Counted from the first letter of the stretch, positions 1 through 9,403 are shown. The stretch: 64,000 nucleotides of DNA from Vibrio panuliri (GCF_009938205.1 NZ_AP019654.1:1302001-1366000), one strand, 5' to 3'. Program-made: numbers and translations. The notes: a model not told the origin generated them from the sequence alone.

Positions 1-1987
1 AATTGTGGGTGGTAGTTTGCTACTGACGATTCTGCTGACACTCATCTATATGAACATCTATGAGATCGATTTGCATCGCGTGTCGCTGGGTACTTTTATT
101 CTCGCGCTTGGCATGCTGGTGGACAACGCCATCGTGATCACGGACATGATGATCGCCAAACTGAACAAGGGCGTAGAGCGCACTCAAGCAGCGTTGGAGT
201 CGGTAAAAGAAACGGCACTGCCACTATTTGGTGCAACAGTTATTGCGATTATGGGGGCGAGCCCCGTGTTGTTCTCCCAGACAGACGCTGCTGAGTTTGC
301 TGCATCCGTATTCTCTATCATCGCATCGTCGTTATTGCTGTCGTGGTTAGTGGCGATGACGTTTACCTTGTTGATGTGTTGGTTATTTATCAAACCAAGT
401 AACAACGGATCTGGTGAAAAAGAAACGCGTTACAAGAAGATGGTCAGTTGGACGGTGGATAATCCGCTTAAAGCACTCACTTCACTGCTGCCTTTGATTG
501 CGGTGACGGCGGTATTGATTCCATATGTATCGGTGAACTTTATTCCTCAGTCCGATCGTCCCATTGTGTTTTTTGACTACTGGCTACCGAATGGTGCGAA
601 AATAGAGCAAACTTCGGCTGATATGAAGCGCATTGAGCAGTGGCTATTGGAGCAACCAGAAGTCACCAGTATCTCCAGTAGTATTGGGGCGAGCGTTCCG
701 CGCTTTTCTGTGACAGTTGAGCCAGAGCCACTCGATCCTGCTTACGGTCAAATTCTGATCAACACCACTGACTATCACGCGATTTCAGCGTTAGTCGCAC
801 GAGGCGACCAATGGGTAAAAGAACAATTGCCTGATGCACGTCCGCGCTTTAGAGCACTAAAGCTTGCTACGACGGACAAATACGCCGTGGAGGCAAGATT
901 TTCCGGCCCTGACGTCAATGTGCTGCATCAACTCGCTGACCAAGCAAAAGTGATTATGGCAGCGCATCCCGATGCGAAGTATGTGCGTGATGATTGGCGT
1001 CAACAAAGCAAGGTGCTTGAACCGATTATTAACCAAGAGCGTGCAAGAAAAGCGGGCATTAATCGAACTGATATTGCGTTTGCAATGAAACGTGCTTCCG
1101 ATGGTCTGCCTTTAGGTATGATGAAACTCAATGATGAGCTGATACCGATTCAAATGCGCAGCACTGAACAAACCATGGCTTCATTAGAAACCATTCCGGT
1201 TAAATCGTTGCTTGGTTTGCACTCAGTGCCATTAGGACAAGTGGTTGATGGCTTCGATTTACGCGTTGAAGAGAGCATGATTTGGCGCCGTGACCGAGTT
1301 AAAACCATCACCGCACAAGCGGGTGTGGATCGAAGCACGACACCAGCTCTGGTTCGTAATGCCATCAAAGCCGATATCGAGGCAATTGAGCTACCACCTG
1401 GCTACAGCATGGAGTGGGGTGGTGAATACTATGATGAGCATAAGGCTGTTTCGGACATTATGAAGCAGTTACCTAAAGCATTGCTGATTATGGTGATTAT
1501 TCTGGTCGCTATGTTTAACGGCTTTAAGCAACCGGTGATTATTCTTGCCACGATTCCTCTCGCTGCAACAGGGGCAACATTTGCCTTACTTGCTTTCGAT
1601 AAGCCATTTGGTTTTATGGCGTTGATTGGTGCGATCACCTTAATGGGAATGATCATTAAGAACGGCATCGTGTTGATGGACCAAATCGAGCTTGAACGGA
1701 GCAATGGTCGAGAATTGTCTGATGCGATCAAACAAGCAACGCTTAACCGTACCATGGCGATCTCAATGGGTGCACTGACTACGGCACTGGGTATGATTCC
1801 ATTGCTCAGCGACTTACTGTTTGACCAAATGGCAGCGACCATTATCGGTGGATTGGCAGCAGCAACGGTGTTATCGCTGTTTATTATGCCGGCTTTGTAC
1901 CGCTTGGCTTACCGTGAATCCAGTCAGGCAGAGCAAGTAACACAGAGCAATGACAAGCGTCTTGAATCCAGTTCCACATCGGTTTAG
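1..1987 (+). CDS. RND-family efflux pump inner-membrane permease, 5' truncated
   Basis: The reading frame is open from the first bases of the window, so this is the C-terminal two thirds (about 660 residues) of an AcrB/MexB-type proton-driven exporter whose usual length is about 1000-1050. Visible features are a TM4-like segment with the acidic stretch LVDNAIVITD, a large periplasmic loop between about residues 170 and 480, and a second membrane bundle ending with SLFIMPALYRL, typical of the RND C-terminus. The TolC-like lipoprotein follows 15 bp downstream, so the two form one efflux operon. The adaptor (membrane fusion) gene should lie upstream, outside the window. Substrate cannot be inferred. 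Confidence 0.9.
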   Translation, partial: IVGGSLLLTILLTLIYMNIYEIDLHRVSLGTFILALGMLVDNAIVITDMMIAKLNKGVERTQAALESVKETALPLFGATVIAIMGASPVLFSQTDAAEFAASVFSIIASSLLLSWLVAMTFTLLMCWLFIKPSNNGSGEKETRYKKMVSWTVDNPLKALTSLLPLIAVTAVLIPYVSVNFIPQSDRPIVFFDYWLPNGAKIEQTSADMKRIEQWLLEQPEVTSISSSIGASVPRFSVTVEPEPLDPAYGQILINTTDYHAISALVARGDQWVKEQLPDARPRFRALKLATTDKYAVEARFSGPDVNVLHQLADQAKVIMAAHPDAKYVRDDWRQQSKVLEPIINQERARKAGINRTDIAFAMKRASDGLPLGMMKLNDELIPIQMRSTEQTMASLETIPVKSLLGLHSVPLGQVVDGFDLRVEESMIWRRDRVKTITAQAGVDRSTTPALVRNAIKADIEAIELPPGYSMEWGGEYYDEHKAVSDIMKQLPKALLIMVIILVAMFNGFKQPVIILATIPLAATGATFALLAFDKPFGFMALIGAITLMGMIIKNGIVLMDQIELERSNGRELSDAIKQATLNRTMAISMGALTTALGMIPLLSDLLFDQMAATIIGGLAAATVLSLFIMPALYRLAYRESSQAEQVTQSNDKRLESSSTSV

Positions 1988-2002
1988 CCAAGGGGTCAAA
2001 AG

Positions 2003-3475
2003 ATGAAAACTAAACAGCTTAGCAAAGCGTTAAAACTGGCTCCATTGGCCCTGATTATCAGCTTATCAGGGTGTGCTGTAGGACCAGACTATCAAGAACC
2101 AACTGTTACTATGGCTGAAAGTTACCTATACAGTGATGGCGAGCAACTAAACAGCAGCGACTATTGGTGGCAGCAGTTTGACGACCAAACATTGAACCTA
2201 ATGGTCAGTGATCTGCAACGACAAAATATCCCGCTAAAACGGGCCGCTGAACGGATTAACATGGCGCGAAGTTATCATTCGGTGGTTGAGTCGTTTAAGG
2301 TGCCGACTGTGAATGTTGGAGCAGGCTATTACAACTATCAGTTAAGCAAAAATGATTCGCTGCTCGGTCCAGCGCTGAACCCGATTGGTGACAGTGTCGC
2401 GGCATTGCCTCCACAAATGGGCAGCGCGGTTATGCTTGATAACCAACATGATGGCGGGTTTGTTGGAGCGTCAATTATGTGGGAAATGGATTTGTTTGGT
2501 CGCATCGGACATCAAGCGGATGCAGCGCAAATTCGCGTTGAGCAAGCAGAAATTTACCAAAGTGGACTCAACACCTTACTCACCGCTGATTTGGTGCACA
2601 ACTACATTCAATTTAGAGGCGCGCAAGAGCGAGTTGAGCTGCTAAATGACAATATTGCCGACCAGCGTAAAACGCTTGATTTGGTTAAAAAAGTGGTCAG
2701 AAGTGGTTATGGTTCCGACTTAGATTTAGCGCAAGCTCAAGCCATGTTAGCAGCCACAGAGTCGTTGCTTCCTCAGTTGGAAATTGCCCAACAGGTACAT
2801 AAGCAGCGAATCGCTACTTTGCTGGCCGAGCCACTTGATGCGGTAGAGAAACGACTAGAAACGGATCAAGCTGTGCCAACAATTCAAGGGGTAATTCCAA
2901 CAGGGTTACCGTCAGAGCTGTTGCAGCGACGCCCAGATATTCGTATGGCGGAGCGCGAAATCGCAGCGGTTAACTCAGAGTTGGCCGCATCAGTTGCCAA
3001 TCGCTATCCGAAGTTTTTCTTAACCGGTGCGCCGGGGTTGTCGGCGAGCAACTTTGATGACTTGTTTAGTAGTGATTCATTTGGTTGGGCGGGCTCTGTT
3101 GGTGTGAGTTGGAATGTTTTTGATGGTGGCAGAGGAGAAGCAATGGTTGACATCAATGATGCTCGACTTGAAAGCGCCATGCTTGGTTATCAACATACCG
3201 TGAACTCAGCCATTACCGAGGTTGATTCAATGCTGTTTGCATATGGACGTAGTCAAGAAAATCAAATGCGTATTGAGCATGCGCGACAATCTTCTGAAGT
3301 GGCATTAAGTAAGGCGAAGTCGTTGTATAGGGCTGGTTTAGTGGATCATCTGACGGTTCTGGATGCACAAAGACAGTATCGATTGATGCTTGATCGACAA
3401 GTTGCCGCCAAACTGCAAACCGCGCAAGTGACGGTTGGGGTGTATAAGTCGCTTGGTGGAGATTGGCAAATTTAA
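2003..3475 (+). CDS. TolC-like outer-membrane efflux lipoprotein (NodT family)
   Basis: This 490-residue protein is the outer-membrane channel partner of the RND pump encoded just upstream. The N-terminus is a lipoprotein signal: a charged start, a hydrophobic stretch, then the lipobox LSGC at about residues 21-24, followed by the typical AVGPDYQEP. Two repeated long alpha-helical halves carry the OEP motifs, for example ELLQRRPDIRMAEREI near residue 310 and SWNVFDGGRG near 370. The start ATG follows a strong AAGGGG ribosome-binding site. Length is normal for the family. A rho-independent terminator follows, closing the operon. Confidence 0.92.
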   Translation: MKTKQLSKALKLAPLALIISLSGCAVGPDYQEPTVTMAESYLYSDGEQLNSSDYWWQQFDDQTLNLMVSDLQRQNIPLKRAAERINMARSYHSVVESFKVPTVNVGAGYYNYQLSKNDSLLGPALNPIGDSVAALPPQMGSAVMLDNQHDGGFVGASIMWEMDLFGRIGHQADAAQIRVEQAEIYQSGLNTLLTADLVHNYIQFRGAQERVELLNDNIADQRKTLDLVKKVVRSGYGSDLDLAQAQAMLAATESLLPQLEIAQQVHKQRIATLLAEPLDAVEKRLETDQAVPTIQGVIPTGLPSELLQRRPDIRMAEREIAAVNSELAASVANRYPKFFLTGAPGLSASNFDDLFSSDSFGWAGSVGVSWNVFDGGRGEAMVDINDARLESAMLGYQHTVNSAITEVDSMLFAYGRSQENQMRIEHARQSSEVALSKAKSLYRAGLVDHLTVLDAQRQYRLMLDRQVAAKLQTAQVTVGVYKSLGGDWQI

Positions 3476-3493
3476 TCTGCGCATAAAATAGTA

Positions 3494-3529
3494 AGCCGCA
3501 ATATCAGTGGATATTGCGGCTTTTTTTTA
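3494..3529 (+). terminator. Rho-independent terminator of the efflux operon
   Basis: GCCGCAATATC and GATATTGCGGC form a perfect 11-bp stem with a 4-nt loop, followed by a run of eight T. It sits just after the lipoprotein stop codon. Confidence 0.9.
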
Positions 3530-3551
3530 TCTGAAATTGCGCACTGGGTGA

Positions 3552-4679
3552 TTAGTACAGCTTACCATCCACCAATACGGCTTGAGTCTGATAGTTCGCG
3601 TTTAGCACAGTCGCTGCTGCACGATAACCCGAGGCAAGCTTACCTAAGTCATTCGCCTTCATCGCCAGTGCAGGGTAGGTTGATGCCATCTTCAACGCTT
3701 CCGACTCTTCAATACCCCAACGAATCACATTGGCAACCGATTGATCCATTCCAATATGAGCGCCAGCGAGGCTGCCTTCAGCATTGACAAGTTTATTGTC
3801 GATAACTTCAATGATTTGTCCATCCAACTCAAAGCGATTGGTTTTACTGCCGACGGTTGCCATGGCATCCGTGACAATGAGCAATTTGCCCTGAGGTTTG
3901 GCACGGTGAGCGAGTAAAAAGCTATTTGGATGAACGTGAATACCATCGGTAATAATCGAGCACCAAGCATGGTCGCTGTTCAACGCTGTGCCGACTACGC
4001 CGGGCTCACGCCCCTCAAATGGGGACATAGCGTTAAATAAATGAGTAAAGCCATTGACCTCAGCGAGCTTGTCGTTGCTAAGTTGTTCAACGGTGGCATT
4101 ACTGTGGCCACAGGAAATGATCGCCCCCACTTGTTGTAAATAACGCAGCGCTTCCAGTGACATCTTCTCCGTTGCGGCAGTAATAAGCACCTTAGCATTG
4201 TGCGGCCAAGGGAACTGGGAAAGGTCATCAACAGTCGGCGAGTAAAACAGCGTTGCGTCATGTGCGCCTTTTTTGGCCTCATTGAGCCAAGGACCTTCAA
4301 TATGCACACCAAGCATGCCCGCTATTTTCTCATTGACGGCTTGCTCTGCGGTGGATAGTGCTTTCGCAATCTTCTCTGGCGTTGAGCTAATCAGTGTTGG
4401 CAGCAGATAAGCAGTACCATACTTACGATGCGCTTGGCAGATGGTTTCTATCGCACTTGAGCTAATATCATTGTTAAACATCACATCACCGCCTCCGTTG
4501 ACTTGAATGTCAATAAAGCCTGGGGCGATCACGCCTTCATCATAGTGTTGATGTTCAATGTCTTTTGGTAGCTCGCTTATAGGCATGACGGCATGAATAT
4601 GTCCATCTTTCCATACCAGCGCAGCATCATAACGATACTGCTCTCCGTCAAATAGCCTTGGCGCTGAGATAGCTTTCAT
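3552..4679 (-). CDS. nagA: N-acetylglucosamine-6-phosphate deacetylase
   Basis: The protein deacetylates GlcNAc-6-P to GlcN-6-P and acetate, the step after NanE in sialic acid breakdown. It is an amidohydrolase-fold enzyme of about 375 residues. Visible motifs are GFIDIQVNGGGDVMFN near residue 55, HIEGPWL (metal and substrate region) near 150, GHSNAT near 195 and TDAMA near 270. ATG at 4679 aligns with family N-termini; a GTG at 4685 has a slightly better-placed AGGA and is the alternative start. The gene is translationally coupled to nanK. As in V. cholerae, this is probably a second nagA copy dedicated to the nan cluster (inference from context). Confidence 0.93.
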   Translation of the reverse strand: MKAISAPRLFDGEQYRYDAALVWKDGHIHAVMPISELPKDIEHQHYDEGVIAPGFIDIQVNGGGDVMFNNDISSSAIETICQAHRKYGTAYLLPTLISSTPEKIAKALSTAEQAVNEKIAGMLGVHIEGPWLNEAKKGAHDATLFYSPTVDDLSQFPWPHNAKVLITAATEKMSLEALRYLQQVGAIISCGHSNATVEQLSNDKLAEVNGFTHLFNAMSPFEGREPGVVGTALNSDHAWCSIITDGIHVHPNSFLLAHRAKPQGKLLIVTDAMATVGSKTNRFELDGQIIEVIDNKLVNAEGSLAGAHIGMDQSVANVIRWGIEESEALKMASTYPALAMKANDLGKLASGYRAAATVLNANYQTQAVLVDGKLY

Positions 4680-4684
4680 AACCA

Positions 4685-5554
4685 CTACTCTTCCTCGTTA
4701 AACTGATAAGCTGCGCCTAATAAGCACGCGTCGTAGTCCCCTTGGGCGGCAACGACAGGAACTTGGAATGCTTGTGGGCGAGCATGAATATGTTGTTGTA
4801 CACGTTGCAAATAGGTGTCAGCGAGTCCAACACCTCCTCCTAACACGACGATATCGAGATCCAGCGTCGCTTTTAGGTTGCAGCATAAAGTGGCAATGGC
4901 ATTTGCGCTACGGGAAATAAGTTCTTCTGCGATCAAGTCGGTTTTTGCGAGTGCGAACAATTCAACATTATCGATTGCAGGTTCAAATATCTGATCACTT
5001 GAGCGTTTGATTGCCGTGCCGGACGCAATGGCTTCCACACAACCCACTTGACCACAACCGCATGCTGGACCGTTAGGATCAATCGAGAAGTGACCGACGT
5101 GTCCTGCTAAGCCAGAGTGTCCGCTGTGAAGTTTGCCATCAATAATAATGCCGCCACCGACGCCAGTAGAGACAGTAATAAATGCCATGTTACTGACCGG
5201 ATTGGTCAGTTTTGTGTATTCATACCAAGCGGCGGCTTGCGCGTCATTGAGCATGGCAACGGGCAAACCGGTCAGGCTTTCCAAAGCCTGTTTTAGTGGA
5301 AACGGTGCAGGAAAAGCAAGGGTATCGGGGTTAATGGCAGATATTCCTTGCTCTGAGACCAATCCTGTCGTTGAGATACCTATACGATGAGCCTCATTAA
5401 GCCATGTGCCAGCCTGCTCAAGTATGGAATGTGCAAACTCATTTGCTTGCGAAACGACCGGTGTCGGAAATTGGCGACGCTCGACAATAGCATCGTTTTT
5501 TACCAACCCGATTGCGATTTTTGTACCGCCGATATCAATCGCCAATGTCGACAT
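4685..5554 (-). CDS. nanK: N-acetylmannosamine kinase (ROK family)
   Basis: This kinase phosphorylates ManNAc, released by NanA, to ManNAc-6-P using ATP. The 289-residue protein is a ROK-family kinase: the N-terminal phosphate-binding motif is IDIGGTKIAIGL, the ROK glycine-rich signature TVSTGVGGGIIIDGKL lies near residue 130, and the zinc-binding cluster CGCGQVGCVEA near residue 165 is complete. The ATG overlaps the nanE stop (TAATG) and has a clear AGGAG ribosome-binding site, so nanE-nanK-nagA are one operon. Function is assigned from family plus neighbours; glucokinase-like activity alone would be less consistent with the context. Confidence 0.92.
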   Translation of the reverse strand: MSTLAIDIGGTKIAIGLVKNDAIVERRQFPTPVVSQANEFAHSILEQAGTWLNEAHRIGISTTGLVSEQGISAINPDTLAFPAPFPLKQALESLTGLPVAMLNDAQAAAWYEYTKLTNPVSNMAFITVSTGVGGGIIIDGKLHSGHSGLAGHVGHFSIDPNGPACGCGQVGCVEAIASGTAIKRSSDQIFEPAIDNVELFALAKTDLIAEELISRSANAIATLCCNLKATLDLDIVVLGGGVGLADTYLQRVQQHIHARPQAFQVPVVAAQGDYDACLLGAAYQFNEEE

Positions 5555-6252
5555 TAGAATGCTCCTGCCTTTTGTGTTTGCGAGTTAAACCATTGAATCA
5601 TCACTTCCAGACGCGTCAGCGCAGAACCCACGGTGACTGCGGTTGCACCATGAGCGATTGCTTGTGCAGCCAGTTCAGGTGTGTTGTAGCGACCTTCTGC
5701 CATAGTAAAGAATCCAGCATCAGAAAACTGTTTAACTAACTGCAAATCTGGTTCGGTTGGCTCTTCACCGCCGACATAGCCAGAAAGCGTTGAGCCGATA
5801 ATTTCAACGCCTTGCTCGTTTGCCCACAAGCCATCTTCAAAGTTGGAGCAATCTGCCATAGCGAAACAGCCAGTGGTTTGAATTGCTTGCGCGATGACAT
5901 CACGGTTTACAGGACGAGCACGATTGGTGGCATCAAAGGCGATGATGGTCGCCCCCGCTTGCGCGAGTGCATTGACATCTTCAATGTATGGGCTGATTCG
6001 CACAGGGCTGTCGATTAAATCGCGTTTTACGATACCGATAATCGGTATATTGACCGATTGAGATACCGCTTTGACGTTATCGACACCTTCAATTCGCAAT
6101 GCTTTGGCTCCGGCTTGTTCGGCAGCCATTGCCATTGCGACGATAATCTCGGTCTTTTCTAATGGACTGCCCACAACAGGCTGTATTGATACCACGGTTT
6201 GACCTTGGAGTGACTCTTTTAACTGCTTGATATTTAAATTATTTGTTCTCAC
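5554..6252 (-). CDS. nanE: N-acetylmannosamine-6-phosphate 2-epimerase
   Basis: The enzyme converts ManNAc-6-P to GlcNAc-6-P in the cytoplasm. It is a 232-residue TIM-barrel protein of the NanE family; visible features include [15 protein letters not shown] near residue 22, GIVKRD near 73 with the catalytic-type lysine, and GGRY-equivalent [10 protein letters not shown] near 185. The start is GTG at 6252, supported by GAGAGG six bases upstream. It is the first gene of the leftward nanE-nanK-nagA operon, divergent from siaP, so both operons probably share the NanR-controlled region between them. Confidence 0.93.
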   Translation of the reverse strand: MRTNNLNIKQLKESLQGQTVVSIQPVVGSPLEKTEIIVAMAMAAEQAGAKALRIEGVDNVKAVSQSVNIPIIGIVKRDLIDSPVRISPYIEDVNALAQAGATIIAFDATNRARPVNRDVIAQAIQTTGCFAMADCSNFEDGLWANEQGVEIIGSTLSGYVGGEEPTEPDLQLVKQFSDAGFFTMAEGRYNTPELAAQAIAHGATAVTVGSALTRLEVMIQWFNSQTQKAGAF

Positions 6253-6354
6253 GCTTGGCCTCTCAAAAAAGACTTTTCACAGCGGAGTGTAGGCTGATAA
6301 AAGCCTGACACAATTCGTCGAGTAAGCAGGTAGAAATCATATCTCTGGCGAATT

Positions 6355-6370
6355 TTTGTCCGCGATCACA
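6355..6370. promoter_or_regulatory. Possible CRP site in the nanE-siaP control region
   Basis: TTTGT-N6-TCACA matches one half of the CRP consensus fully and the other half at 3 of 5 positions. Catabolite control would be expected for this pathway, but the match is weak. Confidence 0.3.
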
Positions 6371-6385
6371 TTTCAAAAAAAGTTG

Positions 6386-6463
6386 GTTTGAAAATAATCT
6401 TCACCACCATAATAATTCATAACGAAAATAATTTTCAAACAAAATAAAAAAATTTTTGAAAAT
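6386..6463. promoter_or_regulatory. Repeated TTTGAAAAT elements, candidate NanR operators
   Basis: GTTTGAAAAT at 6386-6395 and its exact inverse ATTTTCAAAC at 6431-6440 form a 10-bp inverted repeat. A third copy, TTTGAAAAT, lies at 6455-6463, close to the siaP ribosome-binding site. The set sits between the divergent nanE and siaP operons, where the RpiR-type NanR should act. Binding is inferred from position only. Confidence 0.45.
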
Positions 6464-6500
6464 CGTGAAACTAGGTAGAGAACAACAAAAAGGGAACACT

Positions 6501-7466
6501 ATGAAAGCCATGAACAAGATTACTTTCGCTATGCTTGCTTTAGGACTATCGGTATCCGCTCAAGCTGCAACGACTTTAAAAATGGGGATGCAACCATCAG
6601 TAGGTTCAGTGGAATATAATTCTGCAAAACTAATGGCAGATACCATTGAAGAGCTCAGTAACGGCGAGATGAAAGTTGCTATCTACCCAAGTGCACAGCT
6701 GGGTGATGACCGAGCAATGCTTCAGCAACTCTCAATGGGTGACCTTGATATTACTTACGCTGAGTTTGGTCGTATGGGGTTATGGATCCCTCGCGCCGAA
6801 GCCGTGATGCTGCCATACGTAGCGCGTGATTTTGAACACCTACAAGCCATCTTTAACTCTGACTTTGGTCAAGGTGTTCGTGAAGAAATGCTAACTAAGT
6901 TTAACTGGCGTGCATTGGATACTTGGTACAACGGTACTCGCGAAACGTCATCGAACCGTCCTCTAAATAGCATTGAAGACTTTAAAGGTCTAAAACTTCG
7001 TGTACCTAACGCTAAAGCGAACTTGAATTTTGCTCGCCTGTCTGGCGCATCACCAACGCCAATGGCCTTCTCTGAAGTTTACCTAGCACTGCAAACCAAC
7101 GCAGTAGATGGTCAAGAAAACCCATTGCCAGCAATTAAAACCATGAAGTTCTACGAGGTTCAGGCGAACTTAGCAATGACACACCATATCGTGAACGATC
7201 AAATGGTGATTATCTCTGAAACGACATGGCAAGGTTTAACACCAGAGCAGCGTGAAATTGTTAACAAGGCGGTGGCAAAAGCCGGTGAAGCACACACTGC
7301 GTTTGTTAAGCAACAAGAAGCTGACCTAGTGTCATTCTTCGAATCAGAAGGTGTGAAAGTCACTTACCCTGATTTGGCGCCATTCCGCGAAGCGATGCAG
7401 CCTCTGTACACTGAGTTTGAAGAAAAACTGGGTGAACCAGTGGTTAAAAAGCTTGCGGCAATGTAA
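6501..7466 (+). CDS. siaP: Sialic acid TRAP transporter substrate-binding protein
   Basis: This is the periplasmic DctP-type protein that binds N-acetylneuraminate and delivers it to SiaQM. It has 321 residues, with a signal peptide at 1-23 ending SAQA. The family's carboxylate-binding arginine region RETSSNRPLNSIEDFKGLKLRVP is visible around residues 145-170, followed by LQTNAVDGQENPLP near 200. ATG at 6501 follows a purine-rich AAAAAGGGA ribosome-binding site and directly starts the signal peptide; an upstream TTG in frame is rejected. It is first in the siaPQM-nanA operon, and an intercistronic hairpin before siaQ may favour its higher expression. Confidence 0.94.
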   Translation: MKAMNKITFAMLALGLSVSAQAATTLKMGMQPSVGSVEYNSAKLMADTIEELSNGEMKVAIYPSAQLGDDRAMLQQLSMGDLDITYAEFGRMGLWIPRAEAVMLPYVARDFEHLQAIFNSDFGQGVREEMLTKFNWRALDTWYNGTRETSSNRPLNSIEDFKGLKLRVPNAKANLNFARLSGASPTPMAFSEVYLALQTNAVDGQENPLPAIKTMKFYEVQANLAMTHHIVNDQMVIISETTWQGLTPEQREIVNKAVAKAGEAHTAFVKQQEADLVSFFESEGVKVTYPDLAPFREAMQPLYTEFEEKLGEPVVKKLAAM

Positions 7467-7510
7467 GCAGCCGGAGCCAGTTTTGGCTTGAGTTTTAGTG
7501 TTAATTTCTA

Positions 7511-7531
7511 GGCTGGCCAATGCGGCCAGCC
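7511..7531 (+). promoter_or_regulatory. Intercistronic hairpin between siaP and siaQ
   Basis: GGCTGGCC and GGCCAGCC form a perfect 8-bp GC-rich stem with loop AATGC. It is not followed by a T run and ends just before the siaQ ribosome-binding site. Such hairpins often protect the upstream binding-protein mRNA, giving more SiaP than SiaQM (inference). Confidence 0.6.
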
Positions 7532-7543
7532 ATGGAGCTCAAA

Positions 7544-8053
7544 ATGTTACGCAAGATTATCGATAATATAGAAGAGATCATCACCGTACCGCTAATGGCT
7601 GCGTTATTAGTGGTGCTGACATGGCAAATCGTTAGCCGTTGGCTACTTAATGATCCTTCGCTCTGGAGCGAGGAGTTCGCAAGGGTTCTATTTATGTACA
7701 TGTGTATGATTGGCTGTTCGATGGCAATCAAACGCGGTGCGCACGTCAACATTACGTTTTTCTCTGACAAACTGCCTGAAAAAGCGCGTATTGCGTTAAT
7801 TTTTTCGCTTGAGTTTGCTGTTCTTCTATCGATTTTCGCCATTATCTATCTTGGTTATCAGCATGTTCAACGTACCGCGTTTTTTGAACTCATTACTCTT
7901 GGCATTTCGAGTAAATGGCAAACCTACGCCTTGCCGATTGGTGGATGTTTTATGGTGTTTCGCCAAGTGCAGAAATTAATGGGTATCGCAAAGCAGTTTT
8001 CTAATCGCGATAAAGAGATGGTGACGTCTGATTCGCAGATGGCAGAGAGGTAG
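7544..8053 (+). CDS. siaQ: Sialic acid TRAP transporter small permease subunit
   Basis: This is the small, four-helix DctQ-type membrane subunit that pairs with SiaM for sodium-driven uptake of sialic acid. It has 169 residues and four hydrophobic segments (about 15-35, 48-66, 88-108, 128-150). The conserved EEFARVLFMYMCMIG motif is near residue 44. The start at 7544 is chosen because GGAG lies six bases upstream; two earlier in-frame ATGs (7520, 7532) fall inside the intercistronic hairpin. SiaQ and SiaM are separate proteins here, as in V. cholerae, rather than fused as in Haemophilus. Confidence 0.9.
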   Translation: MLRKIIDNIEEIITVPLMAALLVVLTWQIVSRWLLNDPSLWSEEFARVLFMYMCMIGCSMAIKRGAHVNITFFSDKLPEKARIALIFSLEFAVLLSIFAIIYLGYQHVQRTAFFELITLGISSKWQTYALPIGGCFMVFRQVQKLMGIAKQFSNRDKEMVTSDSQMAER

Positions 8054-8059
8054 TAAATT

Positions 8060-9343
8060 ATGGCAACTTCTATTTTTGGTTGGCTAGGGCTGCTATTTGC
8101 AGGAATGCCGGTGGGATTTTCCCTAATTTTCGTTGCGCTGTTGTTTCTTCTGCTGACAGGCAGTACTGGTATTAACTTTGCTGCGCAACAGATGATCACT
8201 GGCGTGGATAACTTTACGCTGCTCTCTGTGCCATTTTTTGTCTTAACCGGACACTTGATGAATAGTGCCGGTATCACCGAACGAATCTTCAATTTTGCCA
8301 AGGCAATGGTAGGTCATATCACCGGTAGTTTGGGCCATGTGAATATTATGGCGAGTCTACTTTTCTCGGGGATGTCTGGTTCAGCACTTGCGGATGCGGG
8401 TGGTCTTGGTCAGCTTGAAATCAAATCAATGCGTGATGCAAAGTATGACGATGATTTCTCAGGCGGTTTAACGGCAGCATCATGCATTATTGGTCCTTTG
8501 GTGCCACCTTCAGTACCGCTGGTTATTTATGGTGTGGTTTCAGGCACTTCAATCGGTGCTCTGTTCTTGGCGGGCGCAGTACCTGGAATTTTGTGCTGTC
8601 TTGCGCTGATGATCATGAGTTACTTCATTTGTAAAAAACGTGGTTATATGGTGCTGCCTCGTGCGAGTGGTCGTGAACGTCTAAAAGCCTTTAAAGAAGC
8701 CTTTTTATCGCTGCTTACGCCTATCATCATTATCGGTGGTATCTTTTCGGGCAAGTTTACCCCAACAGAAGCCGCCGCTGTCTCGTCACTTTACGCGCTG
8801 TTCTTGGGTACAGTGGTATACAAACAGCTAACGTTTGAGGGTTTTATCGACATCTTAAAAGAGACAGTAAATAACACCGCAGTTGTAGCTCTTATGGTTA
8901 TGGGCGTGACGGTGTTTGGCTGGATTGTGGCTCGCGAACAGTTACCACAAATGTTGGCTGATTTCTTCCTTAGCATCAGTGACAACCCACTTGTACTGCT
9001 GCTTCTGATTAACTTATTGCTGCTGTTCTTGGGCACCTTTATCGAGTCGCTCGCTTTGCTGCTGTTACTGGTTCCATTCCTTGTTCCTGTAGCGGTTTCG
9101 GTGGGCATTGATCCGGTTCACTTTGGTGTTATGGCTATCTTGAACCTAATGATTGGTATCTTGACTCCGCCGATGGGTATGGCGCTATTCGTTGTCGCAA
9201 GGGTAGGCGATATACCTTTCCACGTACTGACTCGTGGTGTCATCCCACTACTTGTGCCGCTGTTTATTGTGTTAGCACTGGTAGCGATTTTCCCTCAGTT
9301 TACGTTGTTCTTGCCTGAGCTATTCCTCGGCTACGGACAATAA
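8060..9343 (+). CDS. siaM: Sialic acid TRAP transporter large permease subunit
   Basis: This is the DctM-type transport subunit, 427 residues with about 12 hydrophobic segments. Family motifs include PFFVLTGHLMNSAGITERIF near residue 55, GMSGSALADAGGLG near 105 (sodium-site region), GPLVPPSVPLVIYG near 145, GKFTPTEAAAV near 230 and GILTPPMGMALFVV near 365. It starts six bases after the siaQ stop and is cotranscribed with it. The substrate is inferred from the surrounding nan genes and from the order conserved in V. cholerae. Confidence 0.94.
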   Translation: MATSIFGWLGLLFAGMPVGFSLIFVALLFLLLTGSTGINFAAQQMITGVDNFTLLSVPFFVLTGHLMNSAGITERIFNFAKAMVGHITGSLGHVNIMASLLFSGMSGSALADAGGLGQLEIKSMRDAKYDDDFSGGLTAASCIIGPLVPPSVPLVIYGVVSGTSIGALFLAGAVPGILCCLALMIMSYFICKKRGYMVLPRASGRERLKAFKEAFLSLLTPIIIIGGIFSGKFTPTEAAAVSSLYALFLGTVVYKQLTFEGFIDILKETVNNTAVVALMVMGVTVFGWIVAREQLPQMLADFFLSISDNPLVLLLLINLLLLFLGTFIESLALLLLLVPFLVPVAVSVGIDPVHFGVMAILNLMIGILTPPMGMALFVVARVGDIPFHVLTRGVIPLLVPLFIVLALVAIFPQFTLFLPELFLGYGQ

Positions 9344-9365
9344 AATTTAGATTAAAACAACAAGT

Positions 9366-9383
9366 GAGCCACTAAGGTGGCTC
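9366..9383 (+). promoter_or_regulatory. Intercistronic hairpin between siaM and nanA
   Basis: GAGCCAC-TAAG-GTGGCTC is a perfect 7-bp hairpin just upstream of the nanA ribosome-binding site (GTAGGATG). There is no T run, so it is probably a processing or stability element rather than a terminator. Confidence 0.5.
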
Positions 9384-9403
9384 CGATTTAGTAGGATGTA
9401 AAA

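Noticed and set aside
6456..6500. TTG start giving SiaP an extra 15 residues
   Set aside because: It would disrupt the signal peptide; ATG 6501 has a purine-rich ribosome-binding site.
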